A DNA stretch of 64,000 nt from Fermentimonas sp. (GTDB lineage Bacteria > Bacteroidota > Bacteroidia > Bacteroidales > Dysgonomonadaceae). The stretch covers positions 124,001 through 188,000 of the forward strand of contig JADMKP010000007.1 of the NCBI GenBank assembly GCA_015478775.1, read 5' to 3'. Positions 8,906-17,825 of the stretch are shown in pieces (positions within the stretch are counted from its first letter, which is position 1; every line of letters begins with the position of its first letter). Made by a program: the position numbers and the translations under genes. The notes under the pieces are model-generated. The model did not search any database. It was not told where the DNA came from and was given only the letters and a program-made list of their open reading frames with translations.

Positions 8906-9472
8906 ATGAAGATTTTAGGTATATCGGGATCGATAAAGAGTCAGAAAACTATAACAGCAGTAGAAACTATACTGCAAGCCATTAAGAATAAAGATGAATC
9001 TATTGAGACCGAACTGATTAGTTTGGGCGATTACAATATTGCTTATAGCGATGGAAGAGATTATCGTGATTATGATGGCGATACAAACACGGTAATATCA
9101 AAAGTGATGGCTGCCGATGCTTTTATTATTGGCACACCTGTATATCAGTCGTCCATCCCCGGAGTTTTAAAAAACTTATTTGATTTACTTCCTAAAGATG
9201 CGTTTATTGATAAAGTGGTAGGGATTGTTACCACAGCCGGTTCTGATAAACATTTTCTTATGGTGGAATCTCAACTCAAACCTATTCTCAACTATATGAA
9301 AGCCATTATCGTTCCTAAATATGTGTTTATAAATGAGGCTTTCTTTCTTAATGATAAAATTGTAAGCGATGATATTGAGTTTCGCGTAAAACAGCTTGCA
9401 AACGATACAGTTAATGTAACGGAGGTGGTGCAGGAGTTGAAGAAAAAGAGAGAAGAAGAGTTTGATTTTTAA
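8906..9472 (+). CDS. NADPH-dependent FMN reductase
   Basis: 188 residues with the flavodoxin-like fold of the FMN_red family. The phosphate-binding loop is GISGSIKSQKT near the N-terminus, and GTPVYQSSIPGVLKNLFDLL is the conserved flavin/dimer segment. It is probably the source of reduced flavin for the luciferase-like oxidoreductase that ends 7 nt upstream. The C-terminal tail is highly charged (KKKREEEFDF). It is followed by 190 nt of AT-rich sequence leading to the tRNA-Pro promoter. Confidence 0.9.
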   Translation: MKILGISGSIKSQKTITAVETILQAIKNKDESIETELISLGDYNIAYSDGRDYRDYDGDTNTVISKVMAADAFIIGTPVYQSSIPGVLKNLFDLLPKDAFIDKVVGIVTTAGSDKHFLMVESQLKPILNYMKAIIVPKYVFINEAFFLNDKIVSDDIEFRVKQLANDTVNVTEVVQELKKKREEEFDF

Positions 9473-9625
9473 CTTTCAAAATCACTCTTTATGTCACTTT
9501 CAAATTTATATCAATTGGAGAAATTGATTAAATGTTTCTGTATAGAGCAAAATATTAATAGAACAAATTAATGATAATATTGAAAAGAAAAGTTTGAAAA
9601 GATTTGATGTTAACAAAAATAATTG

Positions 9626-9633
9626 TACTTTTG
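9626..9633 (+). promoter_or_regulatory. Promoter -7 element of tRNA-Pro
   Basis: TACTTTTG matches TAnnTTTG. A TTTG at 9603-9606 lies 19 nt upstream as the -33 element. Transcription would start near 9640, about 25 nt before the tRNA. Confidence 0.7.
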
Positions 9634-9662
9634 CAACCGCAATAGAGAAATTTATTGTATTT

Positions 9663-9737
9663 CGGGGTGTAGCACAGTCCGGTTAGTGTACCTGGTTTGG
9701 GACCAGGGGGTCGCGAGTTCGAATCCCGCCACCCCGA
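9663..9737 (+). tRNA. tRNA-Pro(TGG)
   Basis: Acceptor CGGGGTG (9663-9669) pairs with CACCCCG (9730-9736), and the discriminator is A9737. The anticodon arm is CCTGG-TTTGGGA-CCAGG with anticodon TGG, and the T-arm carries GTTCGAATC. The C1-G72 pair is typical of bacterial tRNA-Pro. CCA is not encoded. Confidence 0.97.
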
Positions 9738-9745
9738 CGAAATAT

Positions 9746-9793
9746 AAAAATCCTGATAGTTATTATTTAATAATTTCTATCAGGATTTTTTTA
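9746..9793 (+). terminator. Rho-independent terminator of tRNA-Pro
   Basis: A 14-bp perfect stem (aaaaatcctgatag, 9746-9759, with its complement at 9777-9790) is followed by a T run. It lies just after the tRNA. Confidence 0.85.
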
Positions 9794-9957
9794 TATTATT
9801 ATTTTTACTCTTTTTATTCTAATTATCAACCCTGATAAATTGGTCATACGTAGTAAATTCTAAGTCGATACCATAAGGTTTCAAGCCTATACTTTGATAT
9901 AAACCAAATTGATATGGCATCTAGTTTAAATTAAGGTTTACTTGTTTGCATAATAGT

Positions 9958-9965
9958 TATCTTTG
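9958..9965 (+). promoter_or_regulatory. Candidate promoter -7 element for the cydD-type gene
   Basis: TATCTTTG matches TAnnTTTG 57 nt before the ATG at 10022. No convincing -33 box was found. The remainder of 9794-9957 shows nothing else. Confidence 0.5.
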
Positions 9966-10021
9966 CTACATATCGTCATATTTATTTTTATTAGCGGGAA
10001 TTAAAAATTACAGATTTATAG

Positions 10022-11668
10022 ATGAATGCAAAACAAATGAATGCTTCAAAATGGCTCGGCAAAAGAATGTCGGGTGCAAGAGGCAGATATATAATAGCTT
10101 CAATATTCACGCTTTTGAGTGCAATATGCTTTGTTGTGTTTAGTTGGCATCTGTCGATATTTGCAGCTAATTGGCTGGATGACGGCATAATACTACCTAG
10201 ACTGATGATATACGCATCAATCTTTTTAGCGGGACGATATTTATTTGCTCATTTAGAGTCGAGAAGCAATTACTACGCAGGGAATGAAATAGTAGCCGAT
10301 ATAAAAAAAGAGCTTTTTCCTGTACTTTTAAGAGATAGCAATTTGGATTCTACATCAAGTGCATTATATGTAACTAAGATAAGTGACGACTTGAGACCCT
10401 ATTTTGCATTTTTTGTTCCTTATTCAGTAGCTACAGCTGTAGTAAGTGTTGTGCTGCTTGTTATATGCTTTGTGGTAGAAAAATGGGTTGCTATAATATT
10501 GTTAATTGCGTTGTTGGTAATTCCTATACAGATGGCAGTGATTGGCATTGGGGCTGAATCTATTCATAAGAAACATACAAATTTGTTTCTCAAATATTCA
10601 GCAGTATTTTATAACCGATTGCAAACAGTTGCTGAGATTGTTAATTTGAACAACTTCAAGCCACAATATAAGTTTTTAAAACGCAAGAGTGAGGAGTTGA
10701 ACCATGCTACAACAAATGTGATGAGGGTTGCAATACTATCATCGGCTGTACTGGAGTTGTTTGTTACTATCGCTATAGCTGCAATTGCAATATACTTAGG
10801 TATGAGTCTTATGGGGATTATGAACGGTGAAAATTATGGTAAAGGGTACGATTTTGGAACCGCGTTATTCTTGCTTACTATTACACCTTATTTTTTCTTT
10901 TATCTTAGAAAGTTTGTAAGTGCTTATCACGACAGGAACAGAGCTCTGGCAGCTGCTGAATTGTTAATACCATTACTTACAAAGGATGAAGAAAAACCTT
11001 TTTCAGATGAAAGTGAGCCTATTGAAGATTTACATATCGACAATCTAAACTTCTCCTACCCCGACTCACCTGTGAAAGTGTTACATAATATCAATCAGGA
11101 ATTCCCTGATAAAGGTCTTGTTTTAATTAAAGGAATATCGGGATCGGGGAAATCTACATTGTTGAAAATATGTGCAGGAAGCCTTGTTGCTCGTGAAGGA
11201 ATAGTGTCGGTTAATGGAAAAGAAAATGACTGGTCGCGTCAATGGCTAAAGGTTAATAGTTCGTATATGAATCAGTTTCCATTTTTATTTGATGGCACGT
11301 TAAAGTATAACGTTTTTCTAAATAAAGATTCTAACGATAAAGAATCATATCCTCAGTTTTTGAATAGGATATTAGATAAAAAAGAAGATGGGTGGGATAC
11401 TATTCTAAGTCACAATGGCAAACAACTATCGGGAGGTGAGCGTCAACTAGTTACGCTTGCAAGGATGATGCTTCACCCCAAACCTATTGCATTATTAGAT
11501 GAACCAACTGCTAATTTAGATTCAGACACAACCGAGATTATTATTTCGGAGATTGTACATATGGCACAAGAAAGATTAGTGATTGTGGCATCGCATGAAC
11601 AGAAATTTGAGGCTGTAGCAGATTCAATTTTAAATTTAAACTGGGGTGAAAAAATGGTGTATGCGTAA
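10022..11668 (+). CDS. cydD: ABC exporter, CydD-type ATPase/permease subunit
   Basis: A 548-residue half-transporter with six membrane helices (about 25-300) and a C-terminal nucleotide-binding domain. Walker A GISGSGKST is at 371-379, signature LSGGERQ at 469-475 and Walker B IALLDEP at 489-495. The helix-5 region around 236-265 (SSAVLELFVTIAIAAIAIYLG) is typical of CydD. CydDC exports cysteine and glutathione to the periplasm and is needed to assemble cytochrome bd oxidase. The next gene overlaps it by 8 nt and is CydC-like. No cydAB lies in this window, so the assignment rests on protein features and on the paired half-transporters. Confidence 0.82.
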   Translation: MNAKQMNASKWLGKRMSGARGRYIIASIFTLLSAICFVVFSWHLSIFAANWLDDGIILPRLMIYASIFLAGRYLFAHLESRSNYYAGNEIVADIKKELFPVLLRDSNLDSTSSALYVTKISDDLRPYFAFFVPYSVATAVVSVVLLVICFVVEKWVAIILLIALLVIPIQMAVIGIGAESIHKKHTNLFLKYSAVFYNRLQTVAEIVNLNNFKPQYKFLKRKSEELNHATTNVMRVAILSSAVLELFVTIAIAAIAIYLGMSLMGIMNGENYGKGYDFGTALFLLTITPYFFFYLRKFVSAYHDRNRALAAAELLIPLLTKDEEKPFSDESEPIEDLHIDNLNFSYPDSPVKVLHNINQEFPDKGLVLIKGISGSGKSTLLKICAGSLVAREGIVSVNGKENDWSRQWLKVNSSYMNQFPFLFDGTLKYNVFLNKDSNDKESYPQFLNRILDKKEDGWDTILSHNGKQLSGGERQLVTLARMMLHPKPIALLDEPTANLDSDTTEIIISEIVHMAQERLVIVASHEQKFEAVADSILNLNWGEKMVYA

Positions 11669-13259
11669 TTTTATTATTAAATATATTGTGGATCCTTTTA
11701 AAGGAAAATGGAGAAGAGGCTTTTTCCTTTTAGCTTTATGGACTGTTGCTTTTGTGGCTTTGCCTGCTATTTCGGGATGGTTTCTGGCAATTTGCAGTGT
11801 AGTATTTGTTACAGCTAATATTGGTTTTTCTTATCTAGTACCCTCGGCGATAATACGGCTTCTGGCAATATTTAGAACTGCTACTCGCTATTTCGAGAGA
11901 TTAGAAAACCATAAGACTACATTGGACGTGCAACAGAGTTTGCAACTGAAAATATTCAAATCGGTTGCCAGATTGCCTTATTTCAAAAAACAGGTAAATA
12001 ATAACTCATCGTTATTGGAAAACAGCACTCATGGTATTGATCAGATATTAAACCACATACTACTTTGGTTGCTGCCTTTTGCTGCTTTACTTTTAACTAT
12101 TTCAGTTTATTTCATATTTCTTGTAATATTTTCTCGTGTTATAGCATTTGAATTCTTAATATCGTCAGTGATACTTTTGTTTTTGGTTCCTCAATTTGTA
12201 TACAGAAGAAACAAAATATTGTACTCTCAATTAAAAGATATTAGGGAGGATAATCATCAATCTCTAATACAAAGTTTTAGAGGAAGGATAGAGATATCTA
12301 AATATAATATGGAGGATAAGGCCATTGAGAGTAATGAACATAATAGAGTTAAGATTGAACGATTAGAAAGTAAGATTCAAATCAATTCTTTCTATCTTCA
12401 GTTAATAGCAGGACTTGGTTTTAGTTATATAGCTTCATTTCTGCTATGGCATTCTAGTCAGCTAGGCATGAATGCCCCCCTTGCAATTGGCATATTCTTT
12501 GGAATAATGGCACAGGCAGAATTATCTGAGATGCTATTTTCTGGTAAATCGGAAAAGAGTTCTGTTGAGCATCAGATAAAAGATATTGATTCTATTATAA
12601 ATGCGGGCAGTACTTCAGTGGAAGATGTAAAAGTTAGTTCGATACTGGAACAATTACAACTAAAGAATTTAAGAGCAATGATACCGGATACACCTGTAAA
12701 AGTTGGTGCCCTTTCGCTTAATATAAACAAAGGTGAGTGGGTAACATTGTATGGAGAAACAGGAAAAGGCAAAAGCACTTTATTAAACAGTCTTTTCTAT
12801 CCTGAGTATGTTGAGGAAGGAACTATTGTTTGGAATGATGAGAAAATAACAAATCTTCCGATTCCCGAAGCAATATATGTAACTCAAAAAGCCTACTTGC
12901 TAACAGGTACGTTGCGAGAAAATTTTGAAGGATATTCAGATGAAGAAATTGAGGATGTTCTAATTACTGTTGATTTGGCAACTTGGCGCTCATCCCTCTC
13001 GGATGGGCTGGGAAGCTGGATTGGGGAAAATGGTGAAATATTAAGTGGTGGACAGAGAAAGAAGTTATTACTGGCTCAGGCTTTACTTAAACGCCCTCAA
13101 TTACTGGTTGTTGATGAACCCACAGCAGGTATTAGCACAGAAAATGCAATTGCTATTTTTCAAAATATACAAAATCGATATCCGGGTATCACAATTTTGA
13201 TGGCAACTCATCTTAAAGAGTTTGAAAAGGTGGCCGATAAAGTGGTAAGTATTTTATAA
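11661..13259 (+). CDS. cydC: ABC exporter, CydC-type ATPase/permease subunit
   Basis: 532 residues from the ATG at 11661, which overlaps the cydD stop (ATGCGTAA) and implies translational coupling. A GTG at 11646 is an alternative start. The N-terminal membrane domain carries the CydC hallmark [14 protein letters not shown] and the [18 protein letters not shown] stretch. The nucleotide-binding domain has Walker [10 protein letters not shown], signature LSGGQRKK and Walker [11 protein letters not shown]. It should form a heterodimer with the upstream protein to export thiols. The end lies 49 nt before aspS. Confidence 0.82.
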   Translation: MRNFIIKYIVDPFKGKWRRGFFLLALWTVAFVALPAISGWFLAICSVVFVTANIGFSYLVPSAIIRLLAIFRTATRYFERLENHKTTLDVQQSLQLKIFKSVARLPYFKKQVNNNSSLLENSTHGIDQILNHILLWLLPFAALLLTISVYFIFLVIFSRVIAFEFLISSVILLFLVPQFVYRRNKILYSQLKDIREDNHQSLIQSFRGRIEISKYNMEDKAIESNEHNRVKIERLESKIQINSFYLQLIAGLGFSYIASFLLWHSSQLGMNAPLAIGIFFGIMAQAELSEMLFSGKSEKSSVEHQIKDIDSIINAGSTSVEDVKVSSILEQLQLKNLRAMIPDTPVKVGALSLNINKGEWVTLYGETGKGKSTLLNSLFYPEYVEEGTIVWNDEKITNLPIPEAIYVTQKAYLLTGTLRENFEGYSDEEIEDVLITVDLATWRSSLSDGLGSWIGENGEILSGGQRKKLLLAQALLKRPQLLVVDEPTAGISTENAIAIFQNIQNRYPGITILMATHLKEFEKVADKVVSIL

Positions 13260-13264
13260 TTGTG

Positions 13265-13272
13265 TACATTTG
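13265..13272 (+). promoter_or_regulatory. Candidate promoter -7 element for aspS
   Basis: TACATTTG matches TAnnTTTG, 36 nt before the preferred aspS start. It overlaps the TTG that would otherwise extend the gene, which argues against that longer start. Confidence 0.5.
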
Positions 13273-13308
13273 CATATTGAATTTAACGTAACAGAACGGA
13301 AGTTATTT

Positions 13309-15066
13309 ATGTATAGAACAAACACTTGCGGCGAGCTTAGACTTGCTGATGTAAACAGAGAAGTAACACTGGCGGGATGGGTATCCAAGATTCGCAGAAT
13401 GGGAGGAATGACCTTTATCGACTTGAGAGACAGGTATGGAATTACTCAATTGTCTTTTAATCAGGAGGTAAATCACGATCTGTGTGAACAAGCTAATAAG
13501 CTGGGGCGTGAATGGGTTATTCAGGTAATAGGAAAAGTAATGGAAAGAAGTAGTAAAAACAATAACATCCTAACAGGTGAAATTGAGATTATTGCTTCTG
13601 AACTTAATGTTTTAAACGCTTCTAAAACTCCTCCTTTTACTATTGAGACAGAGACAGACGGTGGTGATGAGATAAGAATGAAATATAGATATTTAGATCT
13701 TCGTCGTAATGTTGTTCGCAAAAACCTTGAACTTCGTCATAGAATGGCATTTGAAACTCGCAGGTATTTAGATGAAAAAAACTTTATGGAAGTTGAGACC
13801 CCCGTTTTAATTGGCTCAACACCAGAAGGAGCACGCGACTTTATTGTCCCATCTAGAATGAATCAGGGAGAGTTTTATGCATTACCTCAATCGCCTCAAT
13901 TGTTTAAACAGTTATTGATGGTTTCGGGCTTTGACCGCTACTTTCAGATAGTAAAATGCTTCAGAGATGAAGATTTGAGAGCAGATAGACAGCCTGAGTT
14001 TACGCAGATCGATTGTGAAATGTCGTTTGTTGACCAAAATGATGTTCTGAATATATTTGAAGGACTTACTAAACATCTTTTTAAAACTATTAAAGGTGTT
14101 GATATTCCTAATTTTCCTCGTATCAGTTATGCCGATGCAATGAAACTTTATGGTTCAGACAAACCTGACACACGTTTTGAGATGAAGTTTACTGAGATAA
14201 AAGAGCTGACAGGTGGTGTTGGGTTTGGAGTATTTGATTCTGCTGAATATATAGGAGCTATATGTGCACAAGGTTGCGCAAGTTATACACGCAAGCAGGT
14301 GGATGAATTAACAGATTTTGTTAAACGCCCACAGATTGGTGCTCTTGGACTTATTTATGTAAGATATAATGAAGATGGTTCTATAAAATCTTCAGTTGAC
14401 AAATATTACAACGAAGAGATTCTGAAAAAATGGCTTGAAAAATGTAATGCAAACCCGGGTGATTTATTACTAGTATTAAGCGGAGAGACAGAAAAGACTC
14501 AAAAACAATTGAATGAACTGCGACTAGAAATGGGCACTCGTCTAGGTTTAAGAGATAAAGAGAATTATAAATGTCTTTGGGTAGTAGAATTCCCGCTTCT
14601 CGAAAAGGATGAAGAATTGGGACGATTTTTTGCCAAACATCACCCATTCACCTCTCCAATGGCTGAGGATATTACACTTCTTGATAGTGATGCAGGTGCA
14701 GTTCGCGCAAACGCTTATGATTTGGTTATTAATGGTGTTGAAATTGGCGGTGGTTCTATTCGTATACACGATAGCAGCCTTCAAAAGAAAATGTTTTCTG
14801 TACTAGGTTTTACTGATGAACAGGCAGAAGCACAGTTTGGCTTCCTAATGAAAGCATTTCAATATGGTGCTCCTCCACATGGTGGTATTGCATTTGGGTT
14901 AGACAGGTTTGTATCTATACTGGCCGGTCTCGACAGTATTAGGGATACTATTGCATTTCCAAAAAACACAGCTGGAAGAGATGTTATGATTGATGCTCCT
15001 TCAACTGTAACCGAAGATCAGCTTGATGAACTTGGTATAATGTTAAAGCCCGAAGAAAAGAAGTAA
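13309..15066 (+). CDS. aspS: Aspartyl-tRNA synthetase
   Basis: A 585-residue class II synthetase that charges tRNA-Asp. Its order is an OB-fold anticodon domain (about 1-110, with [21 protein letters not shown]), the catalytic core with motif 2 [16 protein letters not shown], a GAD insertion domain of the bacterial type, and motif 3 [10 protein letters not shown] near the C-terminus. The ATG at 13309 ([10 protein letters not shown]) matches the usual start; a TTG at 13270 lies within the promoter. Whether it also charges tRNA-Asn cannot be told here. A strong terminator follows. Confidence 0.97.
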   Translation: MYRTNTCGELRLADVNREVTLAGWVSKIRRMGGMTFIDLRDRYGITQLSFNQEVNHDLCEQANKLGREWVIQVIGKVMERSSKNNNILTGEIEIIASELNVLNASKTPPFTIETETDGGDEIRMKYRYLDLRRNVVRKNLELRHRMAFETRRYLDEKNFMEVETPVLIGSTPEGARDFIVPSRMNQGEFYALPQSPQLFKQLLMVSGFDRYFQIVKCFRDEDLRADRQPEFTQIDCEMSFVDQNDVLNIFEGLTKHLFKTIKGVDIPNFPRISYADAMKLYGSDKPDTRFEMKFTEIKELTGGVGFGVFDSAEYIGAICAQGCASYTRKQVDELTDFVKRPQIGALGLIYVRYNEDGSIKSSVDKYYNEEILKKWLEKCNANPGDLLLVLSGETEKTQKQLNELRLEMGTRLGLRDKENYKCLWVVEFPLLEKDEELGRFFAKHHPFTSPMAEDITLLDSDAGAVRANAYDLVINGVEIGGGSIRIHDSSLQKKMFSVLGFTDEQAEAQFGFLMKAFQYGAPPHGGIAFGLDRFVSILAGLDSIRDTIAFPKNTAGRDVMIDAPSTVTEDQLDELGIMLKPEEKK

Positions 15067-15095
15067 GTTTACTTAAACATAGTTTAACAGAGATA

Positions 15096-15127
15096 GAAAA
15101 AGCTGCCCATTTGAGCAGCTTTTTCTT
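15096..15127 (+). terminator. Terminator after aspS
   Basis: The perfect stem aaaaagctgc/gcagcttttt (15097-15106 with 15115-15124) has an 8-nt loop. It lies between convergent genes, and A/T runs on both sides mean it could serve both strands. Confidence 0.85.
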
Positions 15128-15158
15128 GTATCAGTTATTAAACTTAATATCGCTTTAG

Positions 15159-16481
15159 TTATATTGAATAACCATTTGCATATGTTTTATGGAAAAGTCT
15201 GTGTGCATCTGCTTCAGGATCATCAACAAATGTTTCTGTAGATGGATTCCACTTAATTGGACGTCCCATATCGTCAGCAATATTTCCAAGTGTACATACA
15301 ACACATGAGCTGTGTCCTATTTCTACTGGTACAACTGGCTCGGTTCTGTTTTTAACCGATTCAATAAAGTTGGTAAGATGAGGTATCTGTGTTTCGTATG
15401 CACCTTCTGTATTCTCTATTTTAGCAGGAAGAAGACTATCGTCAGACGCAATATAATGATCTCTAGAGATTTCTATCCAACCCTTATCTCCCCAAAACTT
15501 AACACCTTTGGTCTTTTGCTCATTAAATGGTTCTTCGGTCATTACCACACCATTTTCATAAATAAAGGTAAGGAATTTAGTATCCTGATATCCTGCAGGG
15601 ATAACTTCAACAGGACCACTTTTATCCATACCTATTGCCCACTGAGCAATATCAAACATGTGTGCTCCCCAATCGGTTGTGAATCCACCGCCTATTTCTT
15701 TATACCAACGCCAAGCTCCCCAAAACTGTTCATTTTGATCGGGATTAAGAGAAATTGGAGGGTTAAGTTGGGAATTGTAATGCACATATTCAGAGGGACC
15801 TAACCATAACGGCCAGTTTAGATCTGCAGGGACAGCTTCCTCAGGAAGATCGTAAGGTATAGGTGGTGCTCCTACGTAAGCATTAATACGCTCAATTTTA
15901 CCTAATTTACCATCTTGTACCATTTTGACTGCATGCTGAAAATTAGCATCTGAGCGTTGCTGACTACCTACTGCTAAGATAACTCCATTATCACGAACAG
16001 CTTTTGTTAGTGCCTGGCCTTCTTTAATAGTAAATGTTAATGGTTTTTCAAGATAAATATCTTTCTTAGCTTTACATGCTTCTATAGCAATAAAAGCATG
16101 AGAGTGATCGGGTGTTGCTATAACTACAGCATCTATATCTTCTCGAGCGATCAGATCGGAATAATGCTCATAAGTTTCAATAGAAACCTCAATACCATTT
16201 TCTCCATAATGCTCATTTACTCTTTTCAAAAACCTTTCTCTTTTGATGCCATATACATCGCAGCCTGCAACTACTCTAACATCAGACATACCAATGTAGC
16301 CGTTTAATAAGTACATCGCTTGTTGACCTAGTCCAATGAATCCAAGACGTAAAAGACCATCATCAGTGGTTGCTTTCTTGTTTTGTTTACAAGATGCAAG
16401 GAACTGAGGAAAAACTACTACTCCAACTGCACCTACTGCTGCAGATTTAATAAATTTTCTTCTAGATAATTGATTACTCAT
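15159..16481 (-). CDS. Gfo/Idh/MocA family oxidoreductase, Tat-exported lipoprotein
   Basis: 440 residues. The start at 16481 gives a twin-arginine signal (SRRKFIK, Arg7-Arg8) followed by a hydrophobic stretch and a lipobox LASC with Cys31, so it is probably folded with its cofactor in the cytoplasm and anchored outside the inner membrane. The Rossmann motif is GFIGLGQQ and the conserved EKP (YLEKPLTFT) is present. Relatives act on sugars or inositols with bound NAD, and some Tat-exported relatives (GH109) are NAD-dependent glycosidases; the sequence does not decide between these. The tatA and tatC genes are in the same window at 27168-28237. A longer start at 16526 would overlap the promoter. 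Confidence 0.88.
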   Translation of the reverse strand: MSNQLSRRKFIKSAAVGAVGVVVFPQFLASCKQNKKATTDDGLLRLGFIGLGQQAMYLLNGYIGMSDVRVVAGCDVYGIKRERFLKRVNEHYGENGIEVSIETYEHYSDLIAREDIDAVVIATPDHSHAFIAIEACKAKKDIYLEKPLTFTIKEGQALTKAVRDNGVILAVGSQQRSDANFQHAVKMVQDGKLGKIERINAYVGAPPIPYDLPEEAVPADLNWPLWLGPSEYVHYNSQLNPPISLNPDQNEQFWGAWRWYKEIGGGFTTDWGAHMFDIAQWAIGMDKSGPVEVIPAGYQDTKFLTFIYENGVVMTEEPFNEQKTKGVKFWGDKGWIEISRDHYIASDDSLLPAKIENTEGAYETQIPHLTNFIESVKNRTEPVVPVEIGHSSCVVCTLGNIADDMGRPIKWNPSTETFVDDPEADAHRLFHKTYANGYSI

Positions 16482-16523
16482 GACTTTTAGATAATAATTA
16501 TGTGTAACATTTTGTTTTCCACG

Positions 16524-16531
16524 CAAATATA
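16524..16531 (-). promoter_or_regulatory. Candidate promoter -7 element for the Gfo/Idh/MocA gene
   Basis: CAAATATA reads TATATTTG on the minus strand, 42 nt upstream of the ATG. No clear -33 element was found. Confidence 0.5.
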
Positions 16532-16587
16532 GCTCAATTTTTAAACTATTATACTAAATTAACCAAAAAGTGTCATTTTAATGAGGA

Positions 16588-16633
16588 TAAAAAAATACCA
16601 TAAGCTTAAAGATAATCTTCAAACTTATGGTAT
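16588..16633 (-). terminator. Terminator of mdh
   Basis: On the minus strand a 10-bp stem (ataccataag with its complement, 16595-16604 and 16624-16633) is followed by a run of T. It lies about 60 nt after the mdh stop. Confidence 0.8.
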
Positions 16634-16695
16634 AAACTAATTATTGATTTAACCTTTAATGGTTATTAAGACAAATATATCCGTTATTGAAATTA

Positions 16696-17694
16696 CTATA
16701 AATTAGGATTAACGCTGTTCCAGTCGGCTGTAGCAGGAATAATTCCCATAGAAATAACCTCGTCACGTAATTTTACAAGATGACCATAGCTCTGTTTCAA
16801 TTCCGCAATTTCTGCATCAGTACCTTTAACTTCTCCAAAAGCAACACCATTTTCATCTAATGTAGTTTCCATTGCCATCATGATGTGATCAAATCCCTGA
16901 CCGTTAACATAGCAACCTGAAGGCCATCTGAATGCTTCTCCACCCATTGTAGCACGTATCATCTCAACTGATGTGTATGATGGGCTTTGGAAAGATGAAC
17001 GTCCGCGAAGTTTAATGATGTTGGCACCACCTTTTGTAACACGTACTTTAAGATCAGCCCATTGCTCTTCTGTAAATGCATCTGTTCCGATAAGTTCCGC
17101 AAGTGGTTTACCATCGATTAGAGCAGTAGAGGCAAATACTGCCATTTGCTCACCGTGGCCACCATATGTGCGAGCACCTGTTACTTTGCTTTGAGATACA
17201 CCAAAATGCTTAGCTAATTCACTCTGCAATCTTGTGCTATCTAATGCAGCAAGAGTTGTAACTTGTGAAGGTTTTAAACCTGAGAAGATAAGAGCAACTA
17301 AACCAGTAATATCAGCTGGGTTAAAAATGATTGTAAGATGTTTCAAATCGGGGCAATATGATTTGATATCTTTTCCTAGCTGAGCAGCAATTTCTGCGTT
17401 CCCTTTAAGTAGATCTTCACGCGTCATACCATCCTTACGAGGAGCACCACCTGAAGAAATCATGAATTTTGAGCCTGTGAATGCCTCTTTTACATCTGTT
17501 GAGTATGTAAAGTTGACACCATCAAAACCACAATGACGCATTTCTTCAACTACTCCCTCTAGACCTTTTTCAAATGGGTCGAAAAGACAGATATTTGGAG
17601 TTAAGCGCATCATAGCAGCTGTTTGAGCCATGTTGGAACCAATCATACCGGCAGCACCAACAATAGTTAATTTGTCGTTCGTTAAAAAACTCAT
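16696..17694 (-). CDS. mdh: Malate dehydrogenase
   Basis: A 332-residue NAD-dependent dehydrogenase of the lactate/malate family, interconverting malate and oxaloacetate. The NAD-binding loop is GAAGMIGSN near residue 13; the substrate loop Arg lies in APRKDGMTRED; the catalytic His is in YGGHGEQM. Arg in the mobile loop is what is expected for malate rather than lactate. It is flanked by its own promoter and terminator and is apparently monocistronic. In fermentative Bacteroidota this enzyme feeds the fumarate/succinate branch. Confidence 0.93.
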   Translation of the reverse strand: MSFLTNDKLTIVGAAGMIGSNMAQTAAMMRLTPNICLFDPFEKGLEGVVEEMRHCGFDGVNFTYSTDVKEAFTGSKFMISSGGAPRKDGMTREDLLKGNAEIAAQLGKDIKSYCPDLKHLTIIFNPADITGLVALIFSGLKPSQVTTLAALDSTRLQSELAKHFGVSQSKVTGARTYGGHGEQMAVFASTALIDGKPLAELIGTDAFTEEQWADLKVRVTKGGANIIKLRGRSSFQSPSYTSVEMIRATMGGEAFRWPSGCYVNGQGFDHIMMAMETTLDENGVAFGEVKGTDAEIAELKQSYGHLVKLRDEVISMGIIPATADWNSVNPNL

Positions 17695-17751
17695 AATTTA
17701 ATTCTATTTTAATGTTAATATTTATCTTACGAATGGGAATTTTTCGGACAT

Positions 17752-17759
17752 CAAATATA
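17752..17759 (-). promoter_or_regulatory. Candidate promoter -7 element for mdh
   Basis: CAAATATA reads TATATTTG on the minus strand, 57 nt upstream of the mdh ATG. The -33 region is not convincing. Confidence 0.5.
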
Positions 17760-17825
17760 CAAAATCTTACTCTAACTTCATCTATGTAATATTATAATAT
17801 TCACTAAACATATGTTTGAATCTTC

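Noticed and set aside
9510-9528. Small inverted repeat (atcaatt/aattgat) after the FMN reductase gene
   Set aside because: Short AT-only stem without a T tract; not convincing as a terminator.
9946-10188. Two short overlapping open frames upstream of and inside the start of the cydD-type gene
   Set aside because: They overlap the well-supported cydD start and its promoter and show no family features.
15312-15803. 163-codon open frame antisense to the Gfo/Idh/MocA gene
   Set aside because: Lies wholly within a clear conserved gene on the other strand and has no independent support.
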